Shown here piece by piece: positions 8,401-14,930 of a stretch of 23,932 nucleotides of DNA. The stretch is from positions 1 through 23,932 of the forward strand of contig JAPKZC010000835.1 of the NCBI GenBank assembly GCA_026394025.1, in the 5' to 3' direction. The stretch comes from Candidatus Solibacter sp. (lineage in GTDB: Bacteria > Acidobacteriota > Terriglobia > Bryobacterales > Bryobacteraceae). The notes under the pieces are model-generated. The model was not told the DNA's origin, ran no database searches, and saw only the letters and a list, made by a program, of their open reading frames with translations. Position numbers and translations under genes: made by a program. The number at the start of each line of letters is the position of its first letter. Position 1 is the stretch's first letter.

Positions 8401-8926
8401 GCAACTCTCCGGCATCACGCAGATCCAGAGCGGCGCTAACCTTACCGGATTCAGCGGCGGTCAGAACTTCAGCTTGAATCTGAACGGCGCCAAGATTCCG
8501 GGCACAGCGTTCAATGTCAGCAACGTGTCTCTGTTGGGCACGAACGATATCCAGTTAAACCCGACCCTGACCTGCAACCCCACGTCGGGCTTGGGCAAGA
8601 ATCAGTTCATCAACCCGAGCTGCTTCAGCTTCCCGACGGCGATCGGTCAGAATGGCCCAAGCGTACTTCCCGCGATTTACGGACCGGCCTTCTTCAACTC
8701 CGACTTGGGGCTCTTCAAGAATTTCCAATTCAAGGAGTCGAAGAAGCTTCAGTTCCGTGTCAATGCGACCAATTTCCTCAATCATCCGTTGTGGTCTTTC
8801 AACGGCAGCAACCTGAATTTGGGTTTCGATGCGAATACCGGCAAGGTCAACACGCCGTTATTCGGCACGGTAACTCAGAAGCAGGGCCACCGCATCGTCC
8901 AACTGGCGGTCAAGTTCTACTTCTGA
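5435..8926 (+). CDS. TonB-receptor-like outer-membrane protein with N-terminal carboxypeptidase-regulatory domain (Oar-like)
   Basis: A 1163-residue outer-membrane protein. Residues 1-29 form a signal peptide ending ANASA. Residues about 32-113 form a carboxypeptidase regulatory-like beta-sandwich (GTLTGVVSDPSQAVVAKAKATL, then GYFTFASVPVGTYDLTVEAKGF). A plug-like region follows from about residue 125 (ELQNYVQTGSNAAEFIKIMPGF), then a long beta-barrel rich in aromatic and Asn residues ending in AVKFYF with a terminal Phe, as expected for Bam-dependent assembly. The size and layout match the large acidobacterial TonB-dependent receptors usually linked to uptake of carbohydrates or other large substrates; the ligand is unknown. 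I chose the ATG at 5435 because it puts the signal peptide at the N-terminus; the frame is open to 5357. A G-rich tract lies just upstream as a weak ribosome binding site. Confidence 0.9.
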   Translation: MRKTKNLGKVWRIGFLAGCAFALAANASAQGIYGTLTGVVSDPSQAVVAKAKATLKDVQSGSQRETVSNNEGYFTFASVPVGTYDLTVEAKGFSLSKVTGITLSGGEKRNVDVSLQVGTTNQTVEITGNAEQLAPVDSGEKSATLTTKELQNYVQTGSNAAEFIKIMPGFGVSNGTSNKSNYSGETIGINGNGDAGSQSPLNNAYSYNGLPSNSLDITADGAHVSDPGCNCDTPVNPNSDMISEFQVKTSNFSAENQKGPAVISSVAKSGGKDSHGSAFFYARNFSLNGNDALFNANGQTRPENKYYYPGGTIGGPVLIPGTKFNNKRTKLFFFTGYEYFYQVLDTGLLRATVPTAGQLTGNFSPAEVAKEGNITASGGPPGQVTSAAFPGGIIPANLLDKNMQSLMKLYPQPNANPNATGGYNYIQAQNFNQNNIQSMSRLDYSISDNTKLFVRYNLQRETQQFPVGLWWRQTGQVPYPTAVQGKNKSDSVTASLTHVFNPSMTNEFVFGYTFIGFPNVFADPSKVDRTQVGYGYKGLFKNGVAQIPSLGGNGWQNQEAALIFNPGGFEAGGTARGLYADKWMPSFSDTATKVVSTHTLKFGVFWEWIRNSQPANNNVNGYLGVNVSNPNTTGNEYADLITGTLNSYGEASFNRINDISYSTYEGFVQDSWKVTRKLTVELGLRMTHFTPWADRTGAGYSIFDYSQYKSTCTPLEYCGFVWHKRSSSVPIGGFPTRKLFYQPRFGAAYDLAGKGNTVLRGGWGRYYYHSGQFTSGLDVSAGVRSINLGANVDGAPLMAKNLDTLNFSTQALSPAAVDSKDDRQPYTDSFSFTISQRLPWSSLFEVAYVGNRSKELPISSGAGSNINLVPVGAMLSSKNGGADPNSLTADNFRPLKGFSDLGLATNAAYASYNALQATWVRQKGRYTINMNYAFGKAMGIVNPSLDQFNLSNNYGVQPSNRKHIFNAAYSIELGSPAKDKVLAGFINGWQLSGITQIQSGANLTGFSGGQNFSLNLNGAKIPGTAFNVSNVSLLGTNDIQLNPTLTCNPTSGLGKNQFINPSCFSFPTAIGQNGPSVLPAIYGPAFFNSDLGLFKNFQFKESKKLQFRVNATNFLNHPLWSFNGSNLNLGFDANTGKVNTPLFGTVTQKQGHRIVQLAVKFYF

Positions 8927-8945
8927 TCGCAACCTATTCATGACC

Positions 8946-8980
8946 GGGCGAGCGTCTTCGAGAGAGGCGCCCGCCCTTTC
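8946..8980 (+). terminator. Probable terminator after the TonB-receptor gene
   Basis: GGGCG-A-GCG (8946-8954) pairs with CGC-C-CGCCC (8968-8976) with one mismatch and a 13-nt loop, followed by TTT and a broken T-run. It begins 20 nt after the stop codon. The T-run is short, so efficiency is uncertain. Confidence 0.5.
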
Positions 8981-9006
8981 CGTTTGTAGCGGTAAGATAA
9001 ACCCAG

Positions 9007-10092
9007 ATGCGAGGAACCCTGCCGGCTTTCCTGTTGTCCGCAATTTGGCTTTACGGGCAGACCGCGCCAGCCTCCTTCCAGACCCTCTCCCAACAGGCCC
9101 AGACGGCACGCGACGCCAAGGAACTAGACAAGGCGCTGGCCTTGTATCAGCGCGCTCTCAAGCTCAAACCCAACTGGGACGAAGGACTGTGGAGCCTGGG
9201 CAATATCGCTTACGACCTGGACCGGTACAGCGAGTGCGCTCCCGCCTTCCGCCGTCTGGCCAGCCTGAAACCGGAGAGTGTGCCCGCCTGGACCATGTCC
9301 GGCCTGTGCGAGTACAAGCTGCGGCGCTACGATGCCGCGCTCGAGAGCCTGAGCCATGCGGAGAGCCTCAAGTTCGACGAGCCGGCGGAACTGGCGCGCG
9401 CCGCCCGGCTGCATCTGGCCCTGACGCTGACGAAATCCGGCAGCTTCGAGCGTGCCATCACCGTGCTCACCGAACTTACCCGCATGCACGAGAAGTCGCC
9501 CGAGATCGTGGTGGCCGCCGGCATCGCCGGATTGCGTCAAGCCTGGCTGCCATTCGAGGTGCCCGAAACCAGCCGCGAACTGGCTTTCAAACTCGGCGAC
9601 GCCATGGCTGCGGCGATGGAGATGGACACCCGGGAAGCCCTCCGGAAGTTCGAGGCGGCGGCGGAGCAGTTCCCACAGGACTCGAACGTGCATTTTCGCT
9701 TTGGCGCGTTCTTGAATGTTCAGGATTCGGACCGGGCCGTCAAGGAAATCAAGAAGGCGGTAGAACTCGCCCCGGACCACGTCCCGGCGCTGGTCGGCCT
9801 GACGGTGATCTACCTCAAACGCGAAGAGATCGACAGCGCGCTGGAATACGGCGAGCGTGCCATCAAGGCGAGCCCCGAGGATTTCTCCACGCACATCGCG
9901 CTGGGGCGGGCATTGCTGGCAAAAGAGAATCCGGCCCGCGCCGCAGTGGAACTGGAATTGGCGGTCAAGCTGGCTCCCGCCAGCCCGGACGCCCGCTTGA
10001 GTCTGGCTTCCGCCTATTCGCGGCTGGGCCGCAAGGAAGATTCGGCGCGGGAGCTTGCGGAATTCAAGCGCCTGCAACACCTGGGAAATTAG
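9007..10092 (+). CDS. Secreted tetratricopeptide-repeat protein
   Basis: A 361-residue protein with a short signal peptide (MRGTLPAFLLSAIWLYGQTA) and TPR units near residues 28-130 (such as ELDKALALYQRALKLKPNWD) and 235-355 (DRAVKEIKKAVELAPDH, IDSALEYGERAIKASPED, PARAAVELELAVKLAPAS). It is probably a periplasmic scaffold for protein contacts; no catalytic domain is seen. There is no clear ribosome binding site, and a TAAGAT -10-like hexamer at 8993-8998 ends 8 nt before the ATG. It is followed after 20 nt by the VWFA-related gene, so the two are likely cotranscribed. A frame starting at 8940 that runs through this gene in another register is spurious. Confidence 0.8.
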   Translation: MRGTLPAFLLSAIWLYGQTAPASFQTLSQQAQTARDAKELDKALALYQRALKLKPNWDEGLWSLGNIAYDLDRYSECAPAFRRLASLKPESVPAWTMSGLCEYKLRRYDAALESLSHAESLKFDEPAELARAARLHLALTLTKSGSFERAITVLTELTRMHEKSPEIVVAAGIAGLRQAWLPFEVPETSRELAFKLGDAMAAAMEMDTREALRKFEAAAEQFPQDSNVHFRFGAFLNVQDSDRAVKEIKKAVELAPDHVPALVGLTVIYLKREEIDSALEYGERAIKASPEDFSTHIALGRALLAKENPARAAVELELAVKLAPASPDARLSLASAYSRLGRKEDSARELAEFKRLQHLGN

Positions 10093-10112
10093 CTGGCGAT
10101 CGAGGAGGGTTC

Positions 10113-12248
10113 ATGAGGCATCGTGTCCTATCGTCTGCACTGCTTGTGGCGGCCGCGTTAGTCCCGCTGCCGGCTTCCGCGCAGCAAACCGCCGTGCCTA
10201 CGGTGAAGACGACCGTCGACGAAGTCCTACTCGACCTCGTCGTCCGCGACAAAAAAGGCAAGCCGGTGACGGACCTCAAGCCTGAGAACATCATTGTCCT
10301 CGACAACGGCGCCAAACAGACTCTCACCTCTTTCCGCCTGGTGAGCGGCTCCGAAGCGGTGACCTCCAGCGGAGCTAAGACGGCCCTCGACCCGCTCCGC
10401 CAGATTCGCCTGGTCACGCTCGCCTTCGACGCGATGACCGAAGCCGACCAGCGCAAGCTGGCGCGCACCGCGGCCATCGATCTGATCAAGGGCGACCAGG
10501 GGACCAACGTGTTTTATGCGGTGGTCGTCATCAACACCCAGCTCATGGTTTTGCAGCAGTTCACCAACGACAAGACGGCTCTTACCAAGGCTATCGAGCA
10601 CGCCACCGGCGGACTCGGCGGTCCTGGGCTATCCTCCGAATCGGCCGCTATTCTGGCGGAGCTGAAACGCAATCTTGGCGGTGGGCAGAACAGCGCCGAC
10701 CAGGAGGGCAACCTGCGCGCCTCGGCCGGCCAGACCGCCAGCCAGCCAGTCAACAACGGTACCGATGCCCTTCAGGCAAAGCTGGCTTCCGTGATGTTGG
10801 ACATGCTGCGCATGGATACCGCCGTCGCCTCGCAAGGCGCGCGTCTCACTCTTTCCGCGCTCCGGGCGCTGGTGGATGGTCAGAGAACCATTCCCGGCCG
10901 CAAGTCGGTACTCTACTTCACCCAGGGTATGTACCTCACGCCCGAGTTGGACGTGCTTTTTCGCAATCTGATGAGCACGGCCAATCGGGTGAACGTGACG
11001 TTCTATTCGGTCGATACCCACGGTGTCACCACTGCGTCGCAGAACTCGGAAGCGCGCAGCCAACTGAACAGCGCCACGCGCGCCAGCGGAACCGCCATGA
11101 CCCAGACCTCGGGCGCGGTTACCAGGGACCAGGTGATGGCTTCGGATAACGCCGAAGTGGCCGGCCGTGCCAACGTCCAAGAGTCGATTCGCGACCTGGC
11201 CGAGTCCACCGGCGGCTTCCTGATTGGCGACAGCAACGATTTGCGCGGCCCGCTGCGCCACGTCAACGAAGAGATCTCCAGCTATTACGAAGTCTCTTTC
11301 ACCCCCGCTATCCAGAGTTACGACGGCAGCTTCCGGAAACTTGCGGTCAATCCCAACCGCAAGGACCTCGTGATCCACGCCCGTAACGGCTATTTCGCAC
11401 TGCCGCCCGAGGCCCGCGTCAGCGGGATACAACCATTCGAAGTGCCGCTGTTGAAGGTACTCTCCGACGGGAAGAATTCCGAGGATGTCAAATTCCGCGC
11501 CGGCGCCATCCTGCTGCAACCCAGGGCCGTGGGAACCAGCGTCGCCGTCCTGGTGGAAGTGCCGCTCCATGAGTTGCAGCCCAAAGCCGGGCCGTCCAAG
11601 GTGGCGCTGGACGTCCACTGCTCACTCGCCGCCCTGGTGAAGGACGCCGGGGGCGAAGTGGTTCAGAAGCTGACCCGTGACCGCGGGTTTCAGGTAACTC
11701 CCGAGCAACTGAAGCTGGGCAACTTCGTCGATAAGATGACGGTTACGCTGCCGCCGGGCAAGTACAGTTTGGAGAGCGCCGTGATGGATCGCGAGAGCGG
11801 CAAGATAGGAATGCAGCGCTCGGAATTCACGGTGCCGGCGCAAGCTCCGGGCGTGGCTATCTCTTCGCTCACCGCGATGCGCTCCTACACGCCCAACGCC
11901 AAAGGACTCGACCCCAACGACCCGTTCCAGTTCCAGGGCGGCAGCGTCACGCCGACAATGGACCTGACGGTCAAGAAGGGACCGAACGCCGTGCTCCGCC
12001 TATTCTTTACCGTGTATCAGGATGGTGCCATTCCCTCCGCGCCGGCGGTGGAAATAGAGTTCGTGCAAGCGGGCAAGGTCCTGACGAAAGTTCCGATGCA
12101 ACTGCCGGCGGCCGATGCGCAGGGTAGAATTCCGTACCTTATGACCATCCCCGCCGAGTCCATTCCGTCGGGAAGTTACGAGGTGCGCGCTACCGCCAGG
12201 CAGGGCACTACGTCCGCCAGCGCCGGCACGATGATCGTGATCGATTAG
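10113..12248 (+). CDS. VWFA-related protein of acidobacterial type (TIGR03436-like)
   Basis: A 711-residue exported protein. The signal peptide ends PLPASA (residue 23). The segment TTVDEVLLDLVVRDKKGKPVTDL followed by PENIIVLDNGAKQTL is the typical opening of VWFA-related proteins of Acidobacteria. The von Willebrand A-like part follows (about residues 98-290, from LVTLAFDAM through LYFTQGMYL). The canonical DxSxS metal-binding motif is not obvious. The C-terminal half is beta-rich with no named domain that I recognise. The start is well set: GAGGAGG lies just upstream of the ATG. Function in this family is unknown; extracytoplasmic protein interaction is the usual guess. It is the second gene of a pair with the TPR gene. 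Confidence 0.85.
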   Translation: MRHRVLSSALLVAAALVPLPASAQQTAVPTVKTTVDEVLLDLVVRDKKGKPVTDLKPENIIVLDNGAKQTLTSFRLVSGSEAVTSSGAKTALDPLRQIRLVTLAFDAMTEADQRKLARTAAIDLIKGDQGTNVFYAVVVINTQLMVLQQFTNDKTALTKAIEHATGGLGGPGLSSESAAILAELKRNLGGGQNSADQEGNLRASAGQTASQPVNNGTDALQAKLASVMLDMLRMDTAVASQGARLTLSALRALVDGQRTIPGRKSVLYFTQGMYLTPELDVLFRNLMSTANRVNVTFYSVDTHGVTTASQNSEARSQLNSATRASGTAMTQTSGAVTRDQVMASDNAEVAGRANVQESIRDLAESTGGFLIGDSNDLRGPLRHVNEEISSYYEVSFTPAIQSYDGSFRKLAVNPNRKDLVIHARNGYFALPPEARVSGIQPFEVPLLKVLSDGKNSEDVKFRAGAILLQPRAVGTSVAVLVEVPLHELQPKAGPSKVALDVHCSLAALVKDAGGEVVQKLTRDRGFQVTPEQLKLGNFVDKMTVTLPPGKYSLESAVMDRESGKIGMQRSEFTVPAQAPGVAISSLTAMRSYTPNAKGLDPNDPFQFQGGSVTPTMDLTVKKGPNAVLRLFFTVYQDGAIPSAPAVEIEFVQAGKVLTKVPMQLPAADAQGRIPYLMTIPAESIPSGSYEVRATARQGTTSASAGTMIVID

Positions 12249-12252
12249 GGGC

Positions 12253-12275
12253 CAACAGCACTAACCCCCTGTTTT
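12253..12275 (+). terminator. Weak candidate terminator after the VWFA-related gene
   Basis: AACAG (12253-12257) can pair with CTGTT (12268-12272), and the right arm runs into a five-T stretch (12271-12275). The stem is only 5 bp and overlaps the T-run, so termination would be inefficient at best. Confidence 0.2.
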
Positions 12276-12281
12276 TCAACA

Positions 12282-12367
12282 GTGTTAACGCACTTGAGGC
12301 CATATTTGTTAACGGCGGTGCGAGCGCGTTAACGGAGTTGAACCTCCCTTTTGCAGCCGTGTATACT
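12282..12367 (+). promoter_or_regulatory. Promoter of the malectin-domain gene with three GTTAACG boxes
   Basis: TGTTAACG at 12282-12289 and 12307-12314 start exactly 25 bp apart, and a perfect palindrome CGTTAACG lies at 12327-12334. Directly after it comes a sigma70-like promoter: TTGAAC (12338-12343), an 18-bp spacer and TATACT (12362-12367). The third box ends 3 bp before the -35, so a bound protein would touch RNA polymerase there. The predicted leader is about 23 nt. Confidence 0.6.
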
Positions 12368-12396
12368 GCCTTCTACAACGCTCGGTTAATCTCACC

Positions 12397-13992
12397 ATGC
12401 ACGCGGCCGCCGATTTTCGGCAGGAAAAACATGAGTTAGATGCCGTCCTGGCATCCGGCATACTCAACCGCGCCCCCAACCTGGCGCAGGTGCTCCGGTA
12501 CGTCTGCGCCAAGTACTTTGAAGGCGCCGCCGGGCAGATCAAGGAATACAACATCGCCGTGGACGCGCTGGGGCGCCCGGCCGATTTCGATCAGAAGCGC
12601 GATTCCATCGTTCGGGTGGAGGCCCACCGTCTGCGCAAACGGCTGCGCGAATACTACGAGGCCGATGGGGCGGACCACGCCATTCGCATCGACATTCCAC
12701 CCGGCCAGTACGCGCCGCGGTTTCTGCCGTCCGGCGCCCCGATTGCGAGCCTGAGTACAGAAACTCTCGTGGGCCAGGACGACATCGGCCCCGAATCCTT
12801 CATCCCTGCAAAGAGGGATCCCGATTCGCAGGCGGCTCCGTTGGTTCCAAGCCCGGTCGAACCGGCGATCCCGGCCGTGGCAGGCGGCGTGGGGTATCGC
12901 AGGCGTAACGCGGCCATCGTCACCGTGTTGCTTCTGATCGTTGGCGCCACGGCAGGCGCGCTCTGGCGCACTCCGGACAGAAGTGGGGCCAAATCCGCCG
13001 TCATCCCGCCACCCATCTTCGCCGCGGTTGCCAACCCGCTCGAAGTGCGGATTCTGGCGGGTCACCAGGGCGGCGACTACACAGATCGCCTGGGCCGGAT
13101 TTGGCAAAGCGACCGGTATTTTCAAGGCGGGTCCGTGTTTGAATCCCACGACCATCCAATATTCGGCACCGGCGAGCCTGGAATCTACCAGAGCCGGCGC
13201 GAAGGCCCTTTCCTCTACGACATTCCGCTGCCTGCGGGCGTCTACGAACTCCGGCTGCACTTCGCGGAAACGCTGTACGGCGAAAACAATGTGGCCGGCG
13301 GCGGCGAATCCAGCCGCGTCTTCAACGTGTGGATCAACGGTAAAGAGGCGCTCCACGAATTCGACGTGATCGGCGAAGTCGGGCCGAGCACCGCCGACGT
13401 CAGAGCCTTCAAGGACATTGCTCCGGCCGCCGACGGAAAACTTCACCTCAAGTTCGAACCGTTCAGCAATCCGCCGCTGCTCAGTGCCATCGAAATTGTA
13501 CCCGGAACCCCGGGCAAACTGCGCCCCATTCGCATGTTCTCCCTGGACAGTATTTACGTCGACAAGCAGGGGCGGGTTTGGGAACCCGCCCGCTATGCGC
13601 GCGGCGGGCAGCCTATCCGGCGCACCAAACCCGTGGAAAGCGCGGCCGATCCGGAGCTCTTTCGCGGGGAGCGCTTCGGGAACCTCCGGTACGCGATTCC
13701 CGTCCCGCCCGGCCGCTATGGGGTCACGTTCTACTTGGCGGAGGCTTGGTTCGGCCCCGATACACCCGCCGGCGGGGGTGTGGGCAGCCGGGTGTTTGAT
13801 ATTCTGTGCAATGGAGTGGCTCTGCGCCGCGGCTTCGATGTGTTCAAAGAGGCGCGCGGCGGCGGGCGCGGCGTGACCTGGACTGCCCACGGGCTGGAGC
13901 CCGACGCGCAGGGAAAACTCAGTATCTCCCTGGCGCCGGTTCGCAACTATGCCTGCGTGAACGCGGTCGAAGTGTTGGACGAATCGAAGTAG
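12397..13992 (+). CDS. Single-pass membrane protein: winged-helix-like N-terminal domain plus two malectin-like domains
   Basis: A 531-residue protein in three parts. Residues about 8-108 (HELDAVLASGILNRAPNLAQ through RDSIVRVEAHRLRKRLREYY and IDIPPGQYAPRF) match a winged-helix-like domain found at the N-terminus of many acidobacterial and planctomycete proteins, often labelled adenylate-cyclase or CadC-like. One membrane helix (about 171-192, IVTVLLLIVGATAGALW) follows after RRR, giving a cytoplasmic N-terminus. Residues about 212-365 and 376-531 are two malectin-like beta-sandwiches with similar YELRLHFAE / YGVTFYLAE and SRVFNVWING / SRVFDILCNG segments; malectin domains bind di- and oligosaccharides. 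I infer a ToxR-like one-component glycan sensor; DNA binding is not shown. There is no strong ribosome binding site, but the ATG sits at the normal start of the domain. Confidence 0.75.
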   Translation: MHAAADFRQEKHELDAVLASGILNRAPNLAQVLRYVCAKYFEGAAGQIKEYNIAVDALGRPADFDQKRDSIVRVEAHRLRKRLREYYEADGADHAIRIDIPPGQYAPRFLPSGAPIASLSTETLVGQDDIGPESFIPAKRDPDSQAAPLVPSPVEPAIPAVAGGVGYRRRNAAIVTVLLLIVGATAGALWRTPDRSGAKSAVIPPPIFAAVANPLEVRILAGHQGGDYTDRLGRIWQSDRYFQGGSVFESHDHPIFGTGEPGIYQSRREGPFLYDIPLPAGVYELRLHFAETLYGENNVAGGGESSRVFNVWINGKEALHEFDVIGEVGPSTADVRAFKDIAPAADGKLHLKFEPFSNPPLLSAIEIVPGTPGKLRPIRMFSLDSIYVDKQGRVWEPARYARGGQPIRRTKPVESAADPELFRGERFGNLRYAIPVPPGRYGVTFYLAEAWFGPDTPAGGGVGSRVFDILCNGVALRRGFDVFKEARGGGRGVTWTAHGLEPDAQGKLSISLAPVRNYACVNAVEVLDESK

Positions 13993-14105
13993 CCGGCCAC
14001 CCTGGGTCAAAGGCGGAGCACGGGGCCGTCTCGTCCGGTCCTGCACCATGTGCACTATGTCACCGCACTTGACAGCACACCCGCGATTTGCGGAACCTGG
14101 ACCTT

Positions 14106-14930
14106 ATGCCTTTATTGCAGGTGATTATCCTGGCGTTAGTCCAGGGACTAACTGAGTTTTTGCCGATATCGAGTACCGCCCACTTGTATCTCACCTCCTG
14201 GCTTTTCGGGTGGCAGGTGGAAGGGCTGGATTTCGATATCGCGCTGCATCTGGGGACGCTGCTGGCGGTCCTCCTCTATTTTGCCGGCGACTGGATGCAG
14301 ATTATCGCGCAGGGTTTCGGCATGCGCGTGCGAGGCGACGAGGAACTCAAGCACAATCACATGCTGCTGTGGCTGCTGGTCATCGGGACGATTCCGGTGG
14401 GAATCGCCGGCCTGGTTTTCAACAAGCAGGCCGAGACCACATGGCGCAATCCATTCGTGATCGGCTTCATGCTGATCGCCGTGGGCGTGCTGATGTACCT
14501 GGCCGAGAAAGCCGGACGGCAGCAGCGCGACCTCTCATCGATCAATCTGCCGGATGTAGTGAGCATCGGCGTGGCGCAGGCGTTGGCCGTGGTGCCCGGC
14601 ACATCGCGCAGCGGCATCACCATCACGGCGGGGATATTTCGCAACATGACGCGCGAATCGGCGGCGCGCTTGTCGTTCCTGCTTTCCACCCCGGCGATTG
14701 GCGCCGCGGCCGCGAAAGCTCTTTATGACATGTACAAGAAGGACGGTCTGCACGGCATCATGACCACCGACTTCATGGTGGGGATAGCCGTCAGCACCAT
14801 CACCGGCTGCCTGGTGATTTCCTGGTTTCTGCATTATTTGCGTCGCAGTGGATTGCGGCCGTTCGTGTACTACCGCATAGTTTTTGGCATAATAGTGATT
14901 GCTCTGGCATTCATCCGCCGGCCAGCGTGA
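14106..14930 (+). CDS. uppP: Undecaprenyl-diphosphatase UppP/BacA
   Basis: A 274-residue inner-membrane enzyme that dephosphorylates undecaprenyl diphosphate to the monophosphate, recycling the lipid carrier for peptidoglycan and other surface glycans. The family's first motif is complete: Q13-GLT-E17-FLPISS-T-A-H26, with the (E/Q)xxxE pair and the His. The second motif PGTSRSG is at residues 164-170 with Arg168. Length and multiple membrane helices are normal. I prefer the ATG at 14106 because family members begin a few residues before the QGLTEFLP motif; an in-frame TTG at 14088 would add six residues. Its stop overlaps the ftsK start (TGATG), which suggests coupled translation. Confidence 0.95.
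   Translation: MPLLQVIILALVQGLTEFLPISSTAHLYLTSWLFGWQVEGLDFDIALHLGTLLAVLLYFAGDWMQIIAQGFGMRVRGDEELKHNHMLLWLLVIGTIPVGIAGLVFNKQAETTWRNPFVIGFMLIAVGVLMYLAEKAGRQQRDLSSINLPDVVSIGVAQALAVVPGTSRSGITITAGIFRNMTRESAARLSFLLSTPAIGAAAAKALYDMYKKDGLHGIMTTDFMVGIAVSTITGCLVISWFLHYLRRSGLRPFVYYRIVFGIIVIALAFIRRPA

Noticed and set aside
8940..10112. A long upstream extension of the VWFA-related gene's frame
   Set aside because: This stretch is out of register with the real TPR gene; the VWFA signal peptide and ribosome binding site fix the start at 10113.
12436..14055. A 539-codon minus-strand open frame opposite the malectin-domain gene
   Set aside because: The plus strand has clear domains; the antisense product has none.
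14069..14074. TTGACA as the -35 of a uppP promoter
   Set aside because: No -10-like hexamer lies 16-19 bp downstream.
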